Source: Croceibacterium salegens (GTDB lineage: Bacteria; Pseudomonadota; Alphaproteobacteria; Sphingomonadales; Sphingomonadaceae). Taken from it: 64,000 nt of DNA. Below, one piece after another: positions 1 to 9,398 of this stretch; the stretch's first letter is position 1; every line of letters begins with the position of its first letter. Where the stretch lies: NCBI RefSeq assembly GCF_009827435.1, contig NZ_WTYM01000052.1, positions 62,001 to 126,000 on the forward strand. Reading direction: 5' to 3'. The notes under the pieces are model-generated. The model ran no database searches. It worked only from the letters and a program-made list of their open reading frames with translations, and was not told where the DNA came from. The position numbers were made by a program, and so were the translations under genes.

Positions 1-311
1 CGCTCCTCGCCAATGGGCTCGCGGTACCCTTCGCGCTGGCGCTGCTGTTCACCGGCATCGGCACCGCGGCGGTGTTCTGGGCGGTCAACGCCTGGCTGCT
101 CGGGCGCGAACTGACCGACATGGTCTGGCTGCGCCACCGCCCCACGCCCGAAACGCCCGCCCCGGTCGGCCGCCTCGAACGCTTCCTGTTCGGCGGAGCC
201 GTGGCGGCGCTGATGTTCGTGCCGTTCGCCAACCTCGTCGCCCCGGTGCTCGGCGCGGCGGCGGCCACACACCTCGTCCACGGACGCATGAGAGTATCGA
301 ATGAGATTTAG
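1..311 (+). CDS. EI24-domain (CysZ-like) membrane protein, C-terminal part
   Basis: The reading frame is open from the left edge (first full codon at position 3), so the start lies outside the window. The visible ~102 residues contain two hydrophobic segments (residues ~8-35, ending GTAAVFWAVNAWLLG, and ~70-92) separated by a charged stretch with the motif GRELTDMVWLRHR. That motif is typical of EI24/CysZ-type inner-membrane proteins of sphingomonads. Family assignment is from memory of the motif; the substrate is unknown. The stop overlaps the start of the next gene by 11 bases, suggesting translational coupling. Confidence 0.7.
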   Translation, partial: LLANGLAVPFALALLFTGIGTAAVFWAVNAWLLGRELTDMVWLRHRPTPETPAPVGRLERFLFGGAVAALMFVPFANLVAPVLGAAAATHLVHGRMRVSNEI

Positions 312-726
312 TGCCAGCCTTGGCCTCGCCGTCCTGCTCGCCGGCTGCACCACCATACCGGTGGCCCAGCAGCCGCGCGACGTTTCGCCCCCGCCGCCCG
401 AAGCCCGCGAAGTGCCGCCGACGACCCCGCAGCAACCGGAGCCGCAGGGCTTCATCGCGCCGCAGGTCCTGCGCATGGCCGGGCTCGAGAACGTGATCGA
501 GCAGGATGCCGACCGGCTCACCCGGTTGTTCGGCAAGCCGCGCCTCGACGTCCGCGAGGGCGACATGCGCAAGCTGCAGTTCGCCGGCGATGCCTGCGTG
601 CTCGACGTGTTTCTCTACCCGCTACGCCCCGGGGCCGAGCCGGTCGCCACCTACGTCGATGCCCGGCGGGCGAGCGACGGGCTCGACGTCGACCGCGCGG
701 CCTGCGCACGGGCACTGCAGAAGTAA
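301..726 (+). CDS. Predicted lipoprotein, unknown function
   Basis: 141 residues. A short signal peptide ends in a lipobox (LLAGC, Cys16), so the mature protein should be lipid-anchored in the envelope. A proline-rich linker follows (residues ~25-50), then a compact domain with two Cys (motif AGDACVLDVFLYP near residue 97 and a Cys near the C-terminus). The gene starts inside the end of the upstream EI24-type gene. I do not recognise the family. Confidence 0.7.
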   Translation: MRFSASLGLAVLLAGCTTIPVAQQPRDVSPPPPEAREVPPTTPQQPEPQGFIAPQVLRMAGLENVIEQDADRLTRLFGKPRLDVREGDMRKLQFAGDACVLDVFLYPLRPGAEPVATYVDARRASDGLDVDRAACARALQK

Positions 727-787
727 CCCGGATTTAAGCTTATCGCGGCATACCTCCCGGCGACTAACCGGGGGGACGATTGCGCCC

Positions 788-1729
788 ATGAGCATTCATT
801 TTACCGAGATTGCCGCACAGGCGGCTGCCGACGGCGTGATCACGCCCGATGAAATCCTTGCCCTGCGCCGCGAAGGCTGGGGCGACGGGCAGATGATCCA
901 CGAGGAAGCCGAGGCGATCTTCGCCATCGACGCCGCGCTGGCCGAACGTCCGGCCGCCTGGTGCGATTTCCTCGTCAAGGCGATCGGCGAATACGTGCTC
1001 AACACCTGGGAACCCAGGGGCTACGTCACCGACGAGCAGGGCGAATGGCTCGCGGCCAAGGTCACCGCCGACGGCAGGATCGATTCGATGACCGAGCTCG
1101 AGCTGCTGGTGCGCGTGGTCGAGCGGGCAAAGAACGTTCCCGACCAGCTCAAGCACCTGGTGCTCGACGAGGTCGAGCGCGCGGTGATGTCCGGCCAGGG
1201 CCCAACCCGCAAGGGCGGCGAGCTGAAGCCGCACGTGGTCACCGAAGCCGATTGCCGCACGCTGCGCCGCACGATCTTCGCCCCTGGCGGCGATCGCCCG
1301 GCGGCGGTGAGCCGCGAAGAGGCGGAAATGCTCTTCCGCATCAAGGACGCGACGCTCGACAAGCCGAACGCTCCCGAATGGAAGCAGCTTTTTGTCCAGG
1401 GCGTCGGCAATTACCTGCAGGGCTACGTCGCGCTCTCGGCGCAGCTTTCGCGCGAACGCGCCGCCGAACTCGAAGCCTTCATGAACGACAGCGAGAGCAA
1501 CGTCGGCCGCTTCATCGGCCGCATGGCCAAGGGCGCGCCCAACGCGTTCGGCGTGGTCTTCGGCAAGAAGGGCGCCGAACCCAGCCGCGACCAGCTGGCG
1601 ATCGAAGCCGAGGCGGTGACCCCCGACGAGCAGCAGTGGCTCGAGGACCGGATCATCGCCGACGACCGTGTCGACGAACTGGAGCAGGCGCTACTCGCCT
1701 TCGTGAGCGAAGAGATTTCGCACGCCTGA
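788..1729 (+). CDS. Unknown protein with an internal tandem duplication
   Basis: 313 residues, soluble, acidic, no signal peptide. The start at 788 is chosen because the frame upstream lies in the preceding lipoprotein gene. Two homologous halves are visible. Half one (~22-114) has EAEAIFAIDAALAERPAAW followed by TDEQGEWLAAKVTADGRID. Half two (~155-313) has EAEMLFRIKDATLDKPNAPEW followed by TPDEQQWLEDRIIADDRVD. The D-G-R-I-D / D-D-R-V-D stretch recalls helical TerB-like folds, but this is only a resemblance. Function is unknown. Confidence 0.75.
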   Translation: MSIHFTEIAAQAAADGVITPDEILALRREGWGDGQMIHEEAEAIFAIDAALAERPAAWCDFLVKAIGEYVLNTWEPRGYVTDEQGEWLAAKVTADGRIDSMTELELLVRVVERAKNVPDQLKHLVLDEVERAVMSGQGPTRKGGELKPHVVTEADCRTLRRTIFAPGGDRPAAVSREEAEMLFRIKDATLDKPNAPEWKQLFVQGVGNYLQGYVALSAQLSRERAAELEAFMNDSESNVGRFIGRMAKGAPNAFGVVFGKKGAEPSRDQLAIEAEAVTPDEQQWLEDRIIADDRVDELEQALLAFVSEEISHA

Positions 1730-1744
1730 TTTCACGCCGAAGTT

Positions 1745-1856
1745 CGCTTGGGTGGAGCGAGAATGGTGCCGCACGAGAACCGGCGCGCAGCGGACCAAAG
1801 GTCCGTGAGCACCGGAAGCGCAGGGCGGTGCCGTTCGCAGCCCGCCCGGGCGGAAT
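1745..1856 (-). other. sufA 3' region with small hairpins
   Basis: GC-rich non-coding stretch directly after the sufA stop codon. It contains the inverted pair GGACC/GGTCC (three-base loop) and several CGGGC/GCCCG partners. It resembles repeats placed after stop codons elsewhere in this window, but I find no second copy here. It could act as a 3' mRNA structure. No T-run follows, so it is not a classical terminator. Confidence 0.3.
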
Positions 1857-2252
1857 TCAGACCATGAAGCTTTCGCCGCACCCGCACGCGCCCTTGGCGT
1901 TGGGGTTGGTGAACACGAACCCGGCGGCGAAATCGTCCACTACCCAGTCCATCGTGCTGCCGACGAGGTAAAGCACCGAAGCGCCGTCGATGTAGAACGT
2001 GCCGCCGGGCGTGACGATCTTCTCGTCGAAAGGCACTTCCTCGCTGACGTAGTCGACCGAATAGGCGAGGCCCGAGCAGCCGCGGCGCGGGGTCGAGAGC
2101 TTGACTCCGATCGTGCCTTCGGGCGCCTTGGCCATCAGCTCGGCGATGCGCTCCTCGGCCGCGGGCGTCAGGATGACGGCGGCCGGCGCTTCGAGACGCC
2201 GCTTCGATGAACTCAGCGGCTCCTCAGCATGAGCGGATTTGGTATCGGTCAT
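1857..2252 (-). CDS. sufA: SufA-type iron-sulfur carrier (HesB/IscA family)
   Basis: 131 residues, last gene of the suf operon. A-type carriers receive Fe-S clusters from SufBCD and pass them to apo-proteins. The three cluster-binding cysteines are present (Cys59 in RRGCSG; Cys123 and Cys125 in GACGCGE). The HesB domain begins near residue 24. Residues 6-22 are encoded by a copy of a dispersed repeat (see the repeat entry), which explains an N-terminus longer than usual for the family. A second A-type protein (erpA) lies near 34 kb. Confidence 0.9.
   Translation of the reverse strand: MTDTKSAHAEEPLSSSKRRLEAPAAVILTPAAEERIAELMAKAPEGTIGVKLSTPRRGCSGLAYSVDYVSEEVPFDEKIVTPGGTFYIDGASVLYLVGSTMDWVVDDFAAGFVFTNPNAKGACGCGESFMV
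2188..2235 (-). repeat. Dispersed repeat copy inside sufA
   Basis: Read on the minus strand it carries the blocks GCTCATGCTGAGGAG, CTGAG and GCGTCTCGAAG. These are shared with copies at 2263-2328, 8426-8483 and 8506-8573. It encodes SufA residues 6-22 in frame. With the copy at 2263-2328 it forms an inverted pair around the sufA start codon. Confidence 0.7.
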
Positions 2253-2262
2253 AATCTACTCC

Positions 2263-2328
2263 CGCTCATCCTGAGGAGCGATTGAGCGGCGCCCGGAGGG
2301 CAAAGTCGAAAGCGCGTCTCGAAGGATC
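2263..2328 (+). repeat. Dispersed repeat copy between GNAT gene and sufA
   Basis: Plus-strand copy with CGCTCATCCTGAGGAG at the left, TGAGCGGCGCCC in the middle and GCGTCTCGAAGGATC at the right. It occupies almost the whole gap between the sufA start and the end of the GNAT gene and touches the GNAT stop codon. Its inverse orientation to the copy in sufA would let the transcript fold into a long hairpin covering the sufA start. Confidence 0.7.
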
Positions 2329-2851
2329 ATGGCAGTTTCTTCTCCCAGAACTGGGCAGTGCCGGACGCAGGATCAAGGGTATACTGGCCAAAACCGGTCG
2401 CGGCATAGAGCGCAATCGCGGGCCGGTTGCCGGCCAGCACCTCGAGCGTGACCTTGCACGCGCCGCGCCTGACCGCCTCCTCCTCGACCGCCGCGAGCAG
2501 CGCCTTGCCGACGCCGCGGCCGCGATAGTCGGACAGCACGCCAAGGTCGTGGACGTTGACCAGCGGCCTGGCCGCGAAGGTGGAGAACCCGGTCATGCAG
2601 TTGGCAATCCCGGCGGGCCGCCCGTCGACGCGGGCGATCAACGAAAAGGCGCCGGGCGTCGCGGCGAGGCCATCGACGAGCCGCATGCAGACATCGGCCG
2701 AAAGCGCCTCGCCGCCGCCCATCGGGTCGCGGGCGTAGGTGTCGGTCAGCAGCACGACGTCGGCGGCGTGCAGCGGGTCGGCATAGTTGGCCAGTTGCAC
2801 GCTAAGATGCTGGGCGGACGGAGCCGGGCGGGGGTCGATAACAGTGTGCAT
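2327..2851 (-). CDS. GNAT-family N-acetyltransferase
   Basis: 174 residues. The acetyl-CoA pyrophosphate-binding motif RGRGVGKA is at residues 110-117, preceded by the hydrophobic strand VHDLGVL, and the C-terminal half has the usual IALYAATGF motif. The substrate cannot be told from sequence. It sits between sufT and sufA in the same orientation (8-bp gap from sufT), so it is co-transcribed with the Fe-S genes. The start at 2851 is the first ATG of the conserved part; upstream codons in frame lie inside sufT. Confidence 0.8.
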   Translation of the reverse strand: MHTVIDPRPAPSAQHLSVQLANYADPLHAADVVLLTDTYARDPMGGGEALSADVCMRLVDGLAATPGAFSLIARVDGRPAGIANCMTGFSTFAARPLVNVHDLGVLSDYRGRGVGKALLAAVEEEAVRRGACKVTLEVLAGNRPAIALYAATGFGQYTLDPASGTAQFWEKKLP

Positions 2852-2859
2852 GGGAACGC

Positions 2860-3363
2860 TTATAGCATGCCCAGTTCGAGGCGGGCCTCGTCGGTCATCT
2901 TGTCGGGGCCCCACGGCGGGTCCCACACCAGGCTGACCTCGGCATCGCGGATTCCGGGCACCGCGCCGACGCGCAGTTCGACCTCGCCGGGCATCGATTC
3001 GGCCACCGGGCAATGCGGGGTGGTCAGCGTCATGATGACCTGCGCGGAGCCTTCGTCGTCCACCTCGACGCCGTAGATCAGTCCGAGGTCGTAGATGTTC
3101 ACCGGGATTTCCGGGTCGTAGATTTCCTTGAGCGCGTCGACGACCGCCTCGTAGAGCTCGCCACCCGGCGCGCCGGACGATGCGGCGACGGGCTTCTGGG
3201 CGAGGAAACCTTCGAGGTAGTCTTTCTTCCTCTCAAGCTTTTCCGCCGGAGTCTCTTCGACGGCATCATCGACGCGCGCACGCGGCGGCTTGTCGACGCC
3301 GGTCACCACCTCGTTGGGCGGCGACGCGGCCACGTAGTCCTTGTTATCGTGCTGTTCGTCCAT
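2860..3363 (-). CDS. sufT: SufT / MIP18-family (DUF59) Fe-S assembly protein
   Basis: 167 residues. A charged, probably disordered N-terminal ~65 residues is followed by a DUF59 domain with DPEIPVNIYDLGLIY (83-97), the conserved Cys118 in TTPHCPVAE, and WDPPW (147-151). SufT proteins assist Fe-S maturation under high demand. It overlaps the end of sufS by one base and belongs to the suf operon. Confidence 0.88.
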   Translation of the reverse strand: MDEQHDNKDYVAASPPNEVVTGVDKPPRARVDDAVEETPAEKLERKKDYLEGFLAQKPVAASSGAPGGELYEAVVDALKEIYDPEIPVNIYDLGLIYGVEVDDEGSAQVIMTLTTPHCPVAESMPGEVELRVGAVPGIRDAEVSLVWDPPWGPDKMTDEARLELGML

Positions 3364-4676
3364 CAGCCGAAAATCCTCTTGGTCCTTTCAATTCCGCGCA
3401 GCAGCGCGGCGACATCATCCTCGTCGGAATACACGCCGAAGCTGGCGCGCGCGGTAGCGGGCACGCCGAGCACGTCCATCAGCGGCTGCGCGCAGTGGTG
3501 CCCGGCGCGGATCGCCACGTCCTCCTCATCGAGGATCGTGCCGAGGTCGTGCGGGTGGACGCCGTCGATGGTGAAGCTGACGATCCCGGCGCTGTCGTCG
3601 GGCCCGTAGAGTGTGACGTCGTTCATTCGCCCGAGCGCCTCGCGGGTCATGGCGACGAGCCTGGCCTCGTGGGCATGAATGACGTCGAGACCGATATTCG
3701 CCACGTAGTCGCAGGCGGCGGCGAAGCCGATCGCCTCGACGATCGCGGGAGTGCCCGCCTCGAAGCGCTGCGGCGCGGGGGCGAACGTCGTCTTTTCGAA
3801 GGTCACGCGGTCGATCATCGAGCCGCCGCCCTGCCACGGGGGCATCGCGGCGAGCAGCTCGCGGCGGCCCCAGAGCGCGCCGATCCCGGTCGGGCCGTAG
3901 AGCTTGTGCGCTGAAAAGGCGTAGAAATCGCAACCGAGCGCGGCGACATCGACCGGCAGGCGCGGCACGGCCTGGCAGCCGTCGAGCAGCAGCTTGGCGC
4001 CGACATTGTGCGCCAGCTCGGCCGCCTGCCTGGCGTCGACCACCGAGCCGAGCACGTTCGAGACATGGGCGAAGGCGACCATGGCATGGTCCGGCGTCAG
4101 AATGTCGGCGGCGGCATCGAGGTCGATCCTGCCGTCATCGGTCAGCGGGCAGACGTCGACCTGCCACCCGGCGAGTTGCCAGGGGACGATGTTCGAATGG
4201 TGCTCGAGCTGGCTGAGCAGGACCCGCCGCTTGTCCGGATACGAGTAGGCGAGGAGGTTGATTGCCTCGGTCGCGCCGCGGGTGAAGACGATTTCGTCCT
4301 CGCTCCCGCCGATGAATTCCGCGACCCGGCGGCGCGCCGCCTCGTAGGCCAGCGTCATCTCCGCCGAGCGCGAATAGACGCCGCGGTGGACGGTTGCGTA
4401 GTCGGTGCCGAGCGCCTTCGTGACGGCATCGATCACCGCGCGCGGCTTCTGCGCCGTGGCGGCGGAATCGAGGTAGTGCCAGGGCTTGCCCGACGACGTC
4501 ACGAGGCCGGGGAAGTCGCGCTTGAGTTCCTCCCCGACACGGGGAGGGGGACCATCCGCAGGATGGTGGAGGGGATTCGCCGCACGCACCGCCGCTTCGG
4601 GAGGAAACTCCCTTCCGTCAGCGCTTCGCGCTGCCACCTCCCCGTCCCGGGGAGGAACCTTTGCCGCTTCGTTCAC
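3363..4676 (-). CDS. sufS: Cysteine desulfurase SufS with repeat-encoded N-terminal insert
   Basis: 437 residues, class-II PLP cysteine desulfurase supplying sulfur for Fe-S assembly. The PLP lysine is K258 in SAHKLYG; the persulfide cysteine is C395 in RAGHHCAQP. The GTG start at 4676 overlaps the sufD stop (GTGA). Family members usually begin just before the RDFPGL motif, here at residues 53-58. Residues 7-50 are instead encoded by a 133-bp inverted-repeat element (4526-4658). No start codon between the element and RDFPGL would spare that motif, so the element is at least partly translated, unless a GTG inside it is used. Confidence 0.92.
   Translation of the reverse strand: MNEAAKVPPRDGEVAARSADGREFPPEAAVRAANPLHHPADGPPPRVGEELKRDFPGLVTSSGKPWHYLDSAATAQKPRAVIDAVTKALGTDYATVHRGVYSRSAEMTLAYEAARRRVAEFIGGSEDEIVFTRGATEAINLLAYSYPDKRRVLLSQLEHHSNIVPWQLAGWQVDVCPLTDDGRIDLDAAADILTPDHAMVAFAHVSNVLGSVVDARQAAELAHNVGAKLLLDGCQAVPRLPVDVAALGCDFYAFSAHKLYGPTGIGALWGRRELLAAMPPWQGGGSMIDRVTFEKTTFAPAPQRFEAGTPAIVEAIGFAAACDYVANIGLDVIHAHEARLVAMTREALGRMNDVTLYGPDDSAGIVSFTIDGVHPHDLGTILDEEDVAIRAGHHCAQPLMDVLGVPATARASFGVYSDEDDVAALLRGIERTKRIFG
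4526..4658 (-). repeat. 133-bp palindromic-ended element inserted in the sufS frame
   Basis: Bounded by perfect 10-bp terminal inverted repeats GTTCCTCCCC and GGGGAGGAAC. Next to each is an inner CCCCGnnnCGGGG hairpin. The inside holds GGTCCCCC/CCATCCTGCGGATGG-type palindromes (minus strand), a pattern I associate with abundant intergenic repeats of sphingomonads. No other copy is in this window. It encodes SufS residues 7-50 without a stop codon. Confidence 0.8.
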
Positions 4677-5415
4677 ACCGCGTCCCCCAGCGTCGCCAGC
4701 GCGTTGTCGAGCAGGCTCTCCTGCGCCTCGGCGTCGGAATGCGCGGCGAAGGCATCGGCGATGAAGGCGCGGACCAGCAGTTTCCTCGCGGCCTCGGGCG
4801 GAAGCCCGCGCGCAGCCATGTAGAAGCGCGCGGTCTCGTCCATCTGGCCGATCGCGGCGCCGTGGGCGCACTTCACGTCGTCGGCGAAGATCTCGAGCTC
4901 GGGCTTGGCGTTGGTGCTGGCGCCCTTCTCGAGGATCAGGCCCTTGAAATCCTGCACTGCGTCGGTCTTCTGCGCATCGCGCGCGACTTCGATGCGGCCG
5001 AGGAAGTTGCCGGTCGCCTGGCCCCAGTGGACGCTGCGCACGACTTGCTCGCTGGTCGCCTCGGGCTCGGCATGGGTGACGCGGGTGACGAACTCGCGCG
5101 TCGCCTCGCCCCCGCCGATGGTGACGCCGCCGAACTGGAAGTGCGCGCCCCTCGCCAGCCGGACCTCGAGTTCTAGCCGGGTATAGGCCGCCGCCGAAGC
5201 GATGGCGAAAATCTCCGCCCGCGCGCCCTCTCCCACGGTCAGGCGGGCGCGGTGGATGCCGGGGTGCGAGTCGTCGAGGACCAGGTCCTTCGCACGCGTC
5301 TCGCCGGGCTCCAGCACGACGTCATGCCAGACGTCGAGGTCCGACGGCGTCAGCGACGCCAGCGCGTCGCCGTCGGCATAGCGCCAGTCCTCGTCGCGGA
5401 TGGTGGGCATGTGGG

Positions 5416-5419
<4 letters not shown>
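4673..5419 (-). CDS. sufD: SufD, Fe-S scaffold subunit
   Basis: 248 residues, shorter than the ~420-residue E. coli protein, as is common in alphaproteobacteria. SufD pairs with SufB and SufC to form the SufBC2D scaffold. The C-terminal core is recognisable (KPELEIFADDVKCAHGAAIG, then the helical tail AARKLLVRAFIADAF). The start at 5419 overlaps the sufC stop as ATGA; an alternative ATG is at 5410. Confidence 0.9.
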
Positions 5420-6171
<752 letters not shown>

Positions 6172-6172
6172 T

Positions 6173-6685
6173 TCAGTATTTGCTCCGGTGAAAGCGCTTT
6201 TCGCCTTCGGGCTTGCGCGGGGCCGAGCCCCCGATGCGGGGCCGCTCGAACGGCTTGTCCAGCTCGGCCTTGATGGCTTCAACCACCGTGTCGGTGTCGG
6301 TAAGGATCGCCTCTTCAGCGAAGCGCAGGACGCGCACGCCGACGTCGGTCAGCTTGCGGTCGCTCAAAGCGGCGATGGCGGCTTCGGGGTCGTCGCCGGT
6401 TCCGCCGGTCTCGACCACCAGCCAGCGGGTCTTGCAGGCGAAATCGACGATAGCGCTGCCCATCACCACCTGGCGGTTGAAGCTGTAGCCGAGCTGCTTG
6501 TCGCCGATCCGCGCCCACAACGCCTGCTCGGCCTCGGACGGATGCCGCCGCATGTCGCGCGCGCGCTCCTTGAGCTGCCCGGCCCGCGCCGGCGAGATGT
6601 TCCACGCCTTGGTTGCGTCCGCCGCCTCGCGCTCTTCCGAACGCGCAGCGACATTGCCGAGGGAGAGTTTTTTGCGGTCGGTCAT
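6173..6685 (-). CDS. DUF559-domain protein in the suf operon
   Basis: 170 residues. The core is ARDMRRHPSEAEQALWARI, then GYSFNRQVVMGSAIVDFACK and a VVETGG stretch where relatives of this Vsr/restriction-endonuclease-like fold usually have E-x-D/H-GG. The usual acidic residue pair is therefore only partly visible, and nuclease activity is uncertain. It starts on the last base of the upstream 83-residue gene's stop (TGATG) and ends one base before sufC, so it is embedded in the operon. A role in Fe-S assembly is not established. Confidence 0.75.
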   Translation of the reverse strand: MTDRKKLSLGNVAARSEEREAADATKAWNISPARAGQLKERARDMRRHPSEAEQALWARIGDKQLGYSFNRQVVMGSAIVDFACKTRWLVVETGGTGDDPEAAIAALSDRKLTDVGVRVLRFAEEAILTDTDTVVEAIKAELDKPFERPRIGGSAPRKPEGEKRFHRSKY

Positions 6686-6932
6686 CAGTCGACCATCCTG
6701 AAAATAGCGAAAATCGAAGCCGCCAGAGCGACAACTCCGGCGATCAAGCCATGAAGGCCCCATTGGCGACTTGAATCACCTGCTGCTGACAGCCCGCCGA
6801 CAAACACCGATGCGATAAACGTAAGGGGGATCAAGAAGATCACGTCTCGATCCCACATCGTGAGCGGGATCAAAAATGCTGTCGGTGCGAGCATGAGAGC
6901 TGTCTGCCTCCAAGAAGTGCTAACTGCGATGC

Positions 6933-6936
<4 letters not shown>
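6685..6936 (-). CDS. Small membrane protein between sufB and DUF559 gene
   Basis: 83 residues with three hydrophobic segments (~12-26, 30-48, 60-80), so probably an inner-membrane protein. The GTG start at 6936 overlaps the sufB stop as GTGA and the stop overlaps the next start, so translation is coupled on both sides. Base use appears less GC-biased than the neighbours. I do not recognise a family. Confidence 0.65.
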
Positions 6937-8414
<1,478 letters not shown>

Positions 8415-8425
8415 GCGAAACTCCG

Positions 8426-8483
8426 GTCCTTCGAGACGCGGCTTCGAGACGCCGCTACGCGGCTCCTCAGCCGCTCCTCAGGT
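8426..8483 (-). repeat. Dispersed repeat copy in the iscR-sufB gap
   Basis: Minus-strand copy (CCTGAGGAGCGGCTGAGGAG, then two GTCTCGAAG blocks) lying just upstream of the sufB start. It is inverted relative to the copy at 8506-8573, so the suf transcript can fold it into a long hairpin. Confidence 0.65.
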
Positions 8484-8505
8484 TGGGCGGAAAGGAAAAG
8501 GTGGC

Positions 8506-8573
8506 CGCTCATCCTGAGGAGAGACTGAGCGAAGGGCCTTGGGCCCGCAGTCGAAGGCTCGTCTCGAAGGATG
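8506..8573 (+). repeat. Dispersed repeat copy downstream of the iscR-like gene
   Basis: Plus-strand copy with CGCTCATCCTGAGGAG at the left and CTCGTCTCGAAGGAT at the right, closely matching the copy at 2263-2328. It ends about 20 bp before the stop of the Rrf2-type regulator. Confidence 0.7.
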
Positions 8574-8592
8574 CGCCTTTGCGCGATACGAA

Positions 8593-9051
8593 TCACTGCG
8601 CCGCCTCCACCGGTTGGCGTTCGGCCAGTTGCGTCAGCGGGATTCCCGCCAGCGCGCCGCGCATCGTTTCGTTGACCAGCCCCCAATGCGGCTGGACGTT
8701 GCAATTGCCTTCGAGCGCGCAGTCGTGCCGCCCGGCCTCGACGCACGAGGTCAGCGCGATCGGACCCTCCACCGCCTCGACGATGTCGGCCAGCGTGATC
8801 GCCGCCGCCGGGCGCGCCAGTTGCAGGCCGCCGCCGGCACCGCGCACCGAGCGCAGCAGGTGGGCCTTCGACAGCAGGCTGACGACCTTCTGCACCGTGG
8901 GCAGCGGCAGGCCGGTCTCGGCCGCCAGTTCGGTCGCCGACGTGCGCGCGCGCTTTCCAGTAGCGGCATCGGCAAGCGATGCCGAGCCGCAATGACGCGC
9001 GAGCGCGCTCATCGTGACGACGGCATAATCGGCCATGCTCGAAAGGCGCAC
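8593..9051 (-). CDS. Rrf2/IscR-family regulator of the suf operon
   Basis: 152 residues. A winged helix spans residues ~38-78 (TELAAETGLPLPTVQKVVSL, then GAGGGLQLAR). Three cysteines spaced as in IscR (C103, C111, C117 in TSCVEAGRHDCALEGNC) probably bind a [2Fe-2S] cluster, so the protein would sense Fe-S status. The GTG at 9051 gives the usual VRLSSMADYA N-terminus; an ATG at residue 6 is an alternative. As first gene of the operon it is probably autoregulatory. Confidence 0.9.
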   Translation of the reverse strand: MRLSSMADYAVVTMSALARHCGSASLADAATGKRARTSATELAAETGLPLPTVQKVVSLLSKAHLLRSVRGAGGGLQLARPAAAITLADIVEAVEGPIALTSCVEAGRHDCALEGNCNVQPHWGLVNETMRGALAGIPLTQLAERQPVEAAQ

Positions 9052-9134
9052 GCCTGGGGTCCTTCGGTTAAATCGGAACGAATCGCTCCGGTTCACCTAG
9101 GAATCCATGCGCGCGTTGCAATGAAAAACCGATT

Positions 9135-9153
9135 GTTGCGAGTCGTTCTCAAT
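9135..9153. promoter_or_regulatory. Candidate Fur-type operator upstream of the suf operon
   Basis: The stretch TTGCGAGTCGTTCTCAA is an imperfect palindrome (TGCGA / TTCTCA). It resembles the alphaproteobacterial Fur box around TGCGA-N-TTCTCA. It lies 85-100 bp upstream of the regulator start, where iron control of suf would be expected. Inference from motif only. Confidence 0.4.
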
Positions 9154-9162
9154 CAATCGGCG

Positions 9163-9195
9163 AAAAAAGGGGGCGGCCCACTTAGGAGCCGCCCC
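9163..9195 (-). terminator. Intrinsic terminator on the minus strand, no known gene upstream
   Basis: On the minus strand, stem GGGGCGGC / GCCGCCCC with a 10-base loop is followed by CC and six T. On the plus strand there is no T-run. The transcript it would end must start between here and pyrD; see the ncRNA candidate. Confidence 0.7.
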
Positions 9196-9320
9196 TTCGA
9201 AGTCGAGAACCCGGTTAGTCGAAACTGGACCGAGCCCTTCGGGTCGCAGGGCCCGGATAGGCGCGGTCGAGTGATTCCGGCTTGTAGAAATGCGACAGGA
9301 TCGGCGGAATTACGGATGTT
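9163..9320 (-). ncRNA. Candidate small RNA between pyrD and the suf regulator
   Basis: A strong minus-strand terminator sits in a 347-bp gap between two divergent genes, so an unannotated minus-strand transcript is implied. The preceding ~100 bases contain further pairing blocks (CCGGGCCC, GGGCTCGG). The short open frame in the same region looks like a shadow. The 5' end is a guess and no clear promoter is visible. It does not match any RNA family I can recall. Confidence 0.35.
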
Positions 9321-9398
9321 TTCGTTCACATTCGGTTCGATTGCTAACAAAGTGTTGCCAATCGACACCGCTACGGCGCGCTGCCATAGCGCGGTCCG

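Noticed and set aside
9324-9338. LexA box as a firm feature
   Set aside because: GTTC-N7-GTTC fits, but with only eight fixed bases one or two matches are expected by chance in a window this size; kept only as supporting detail.
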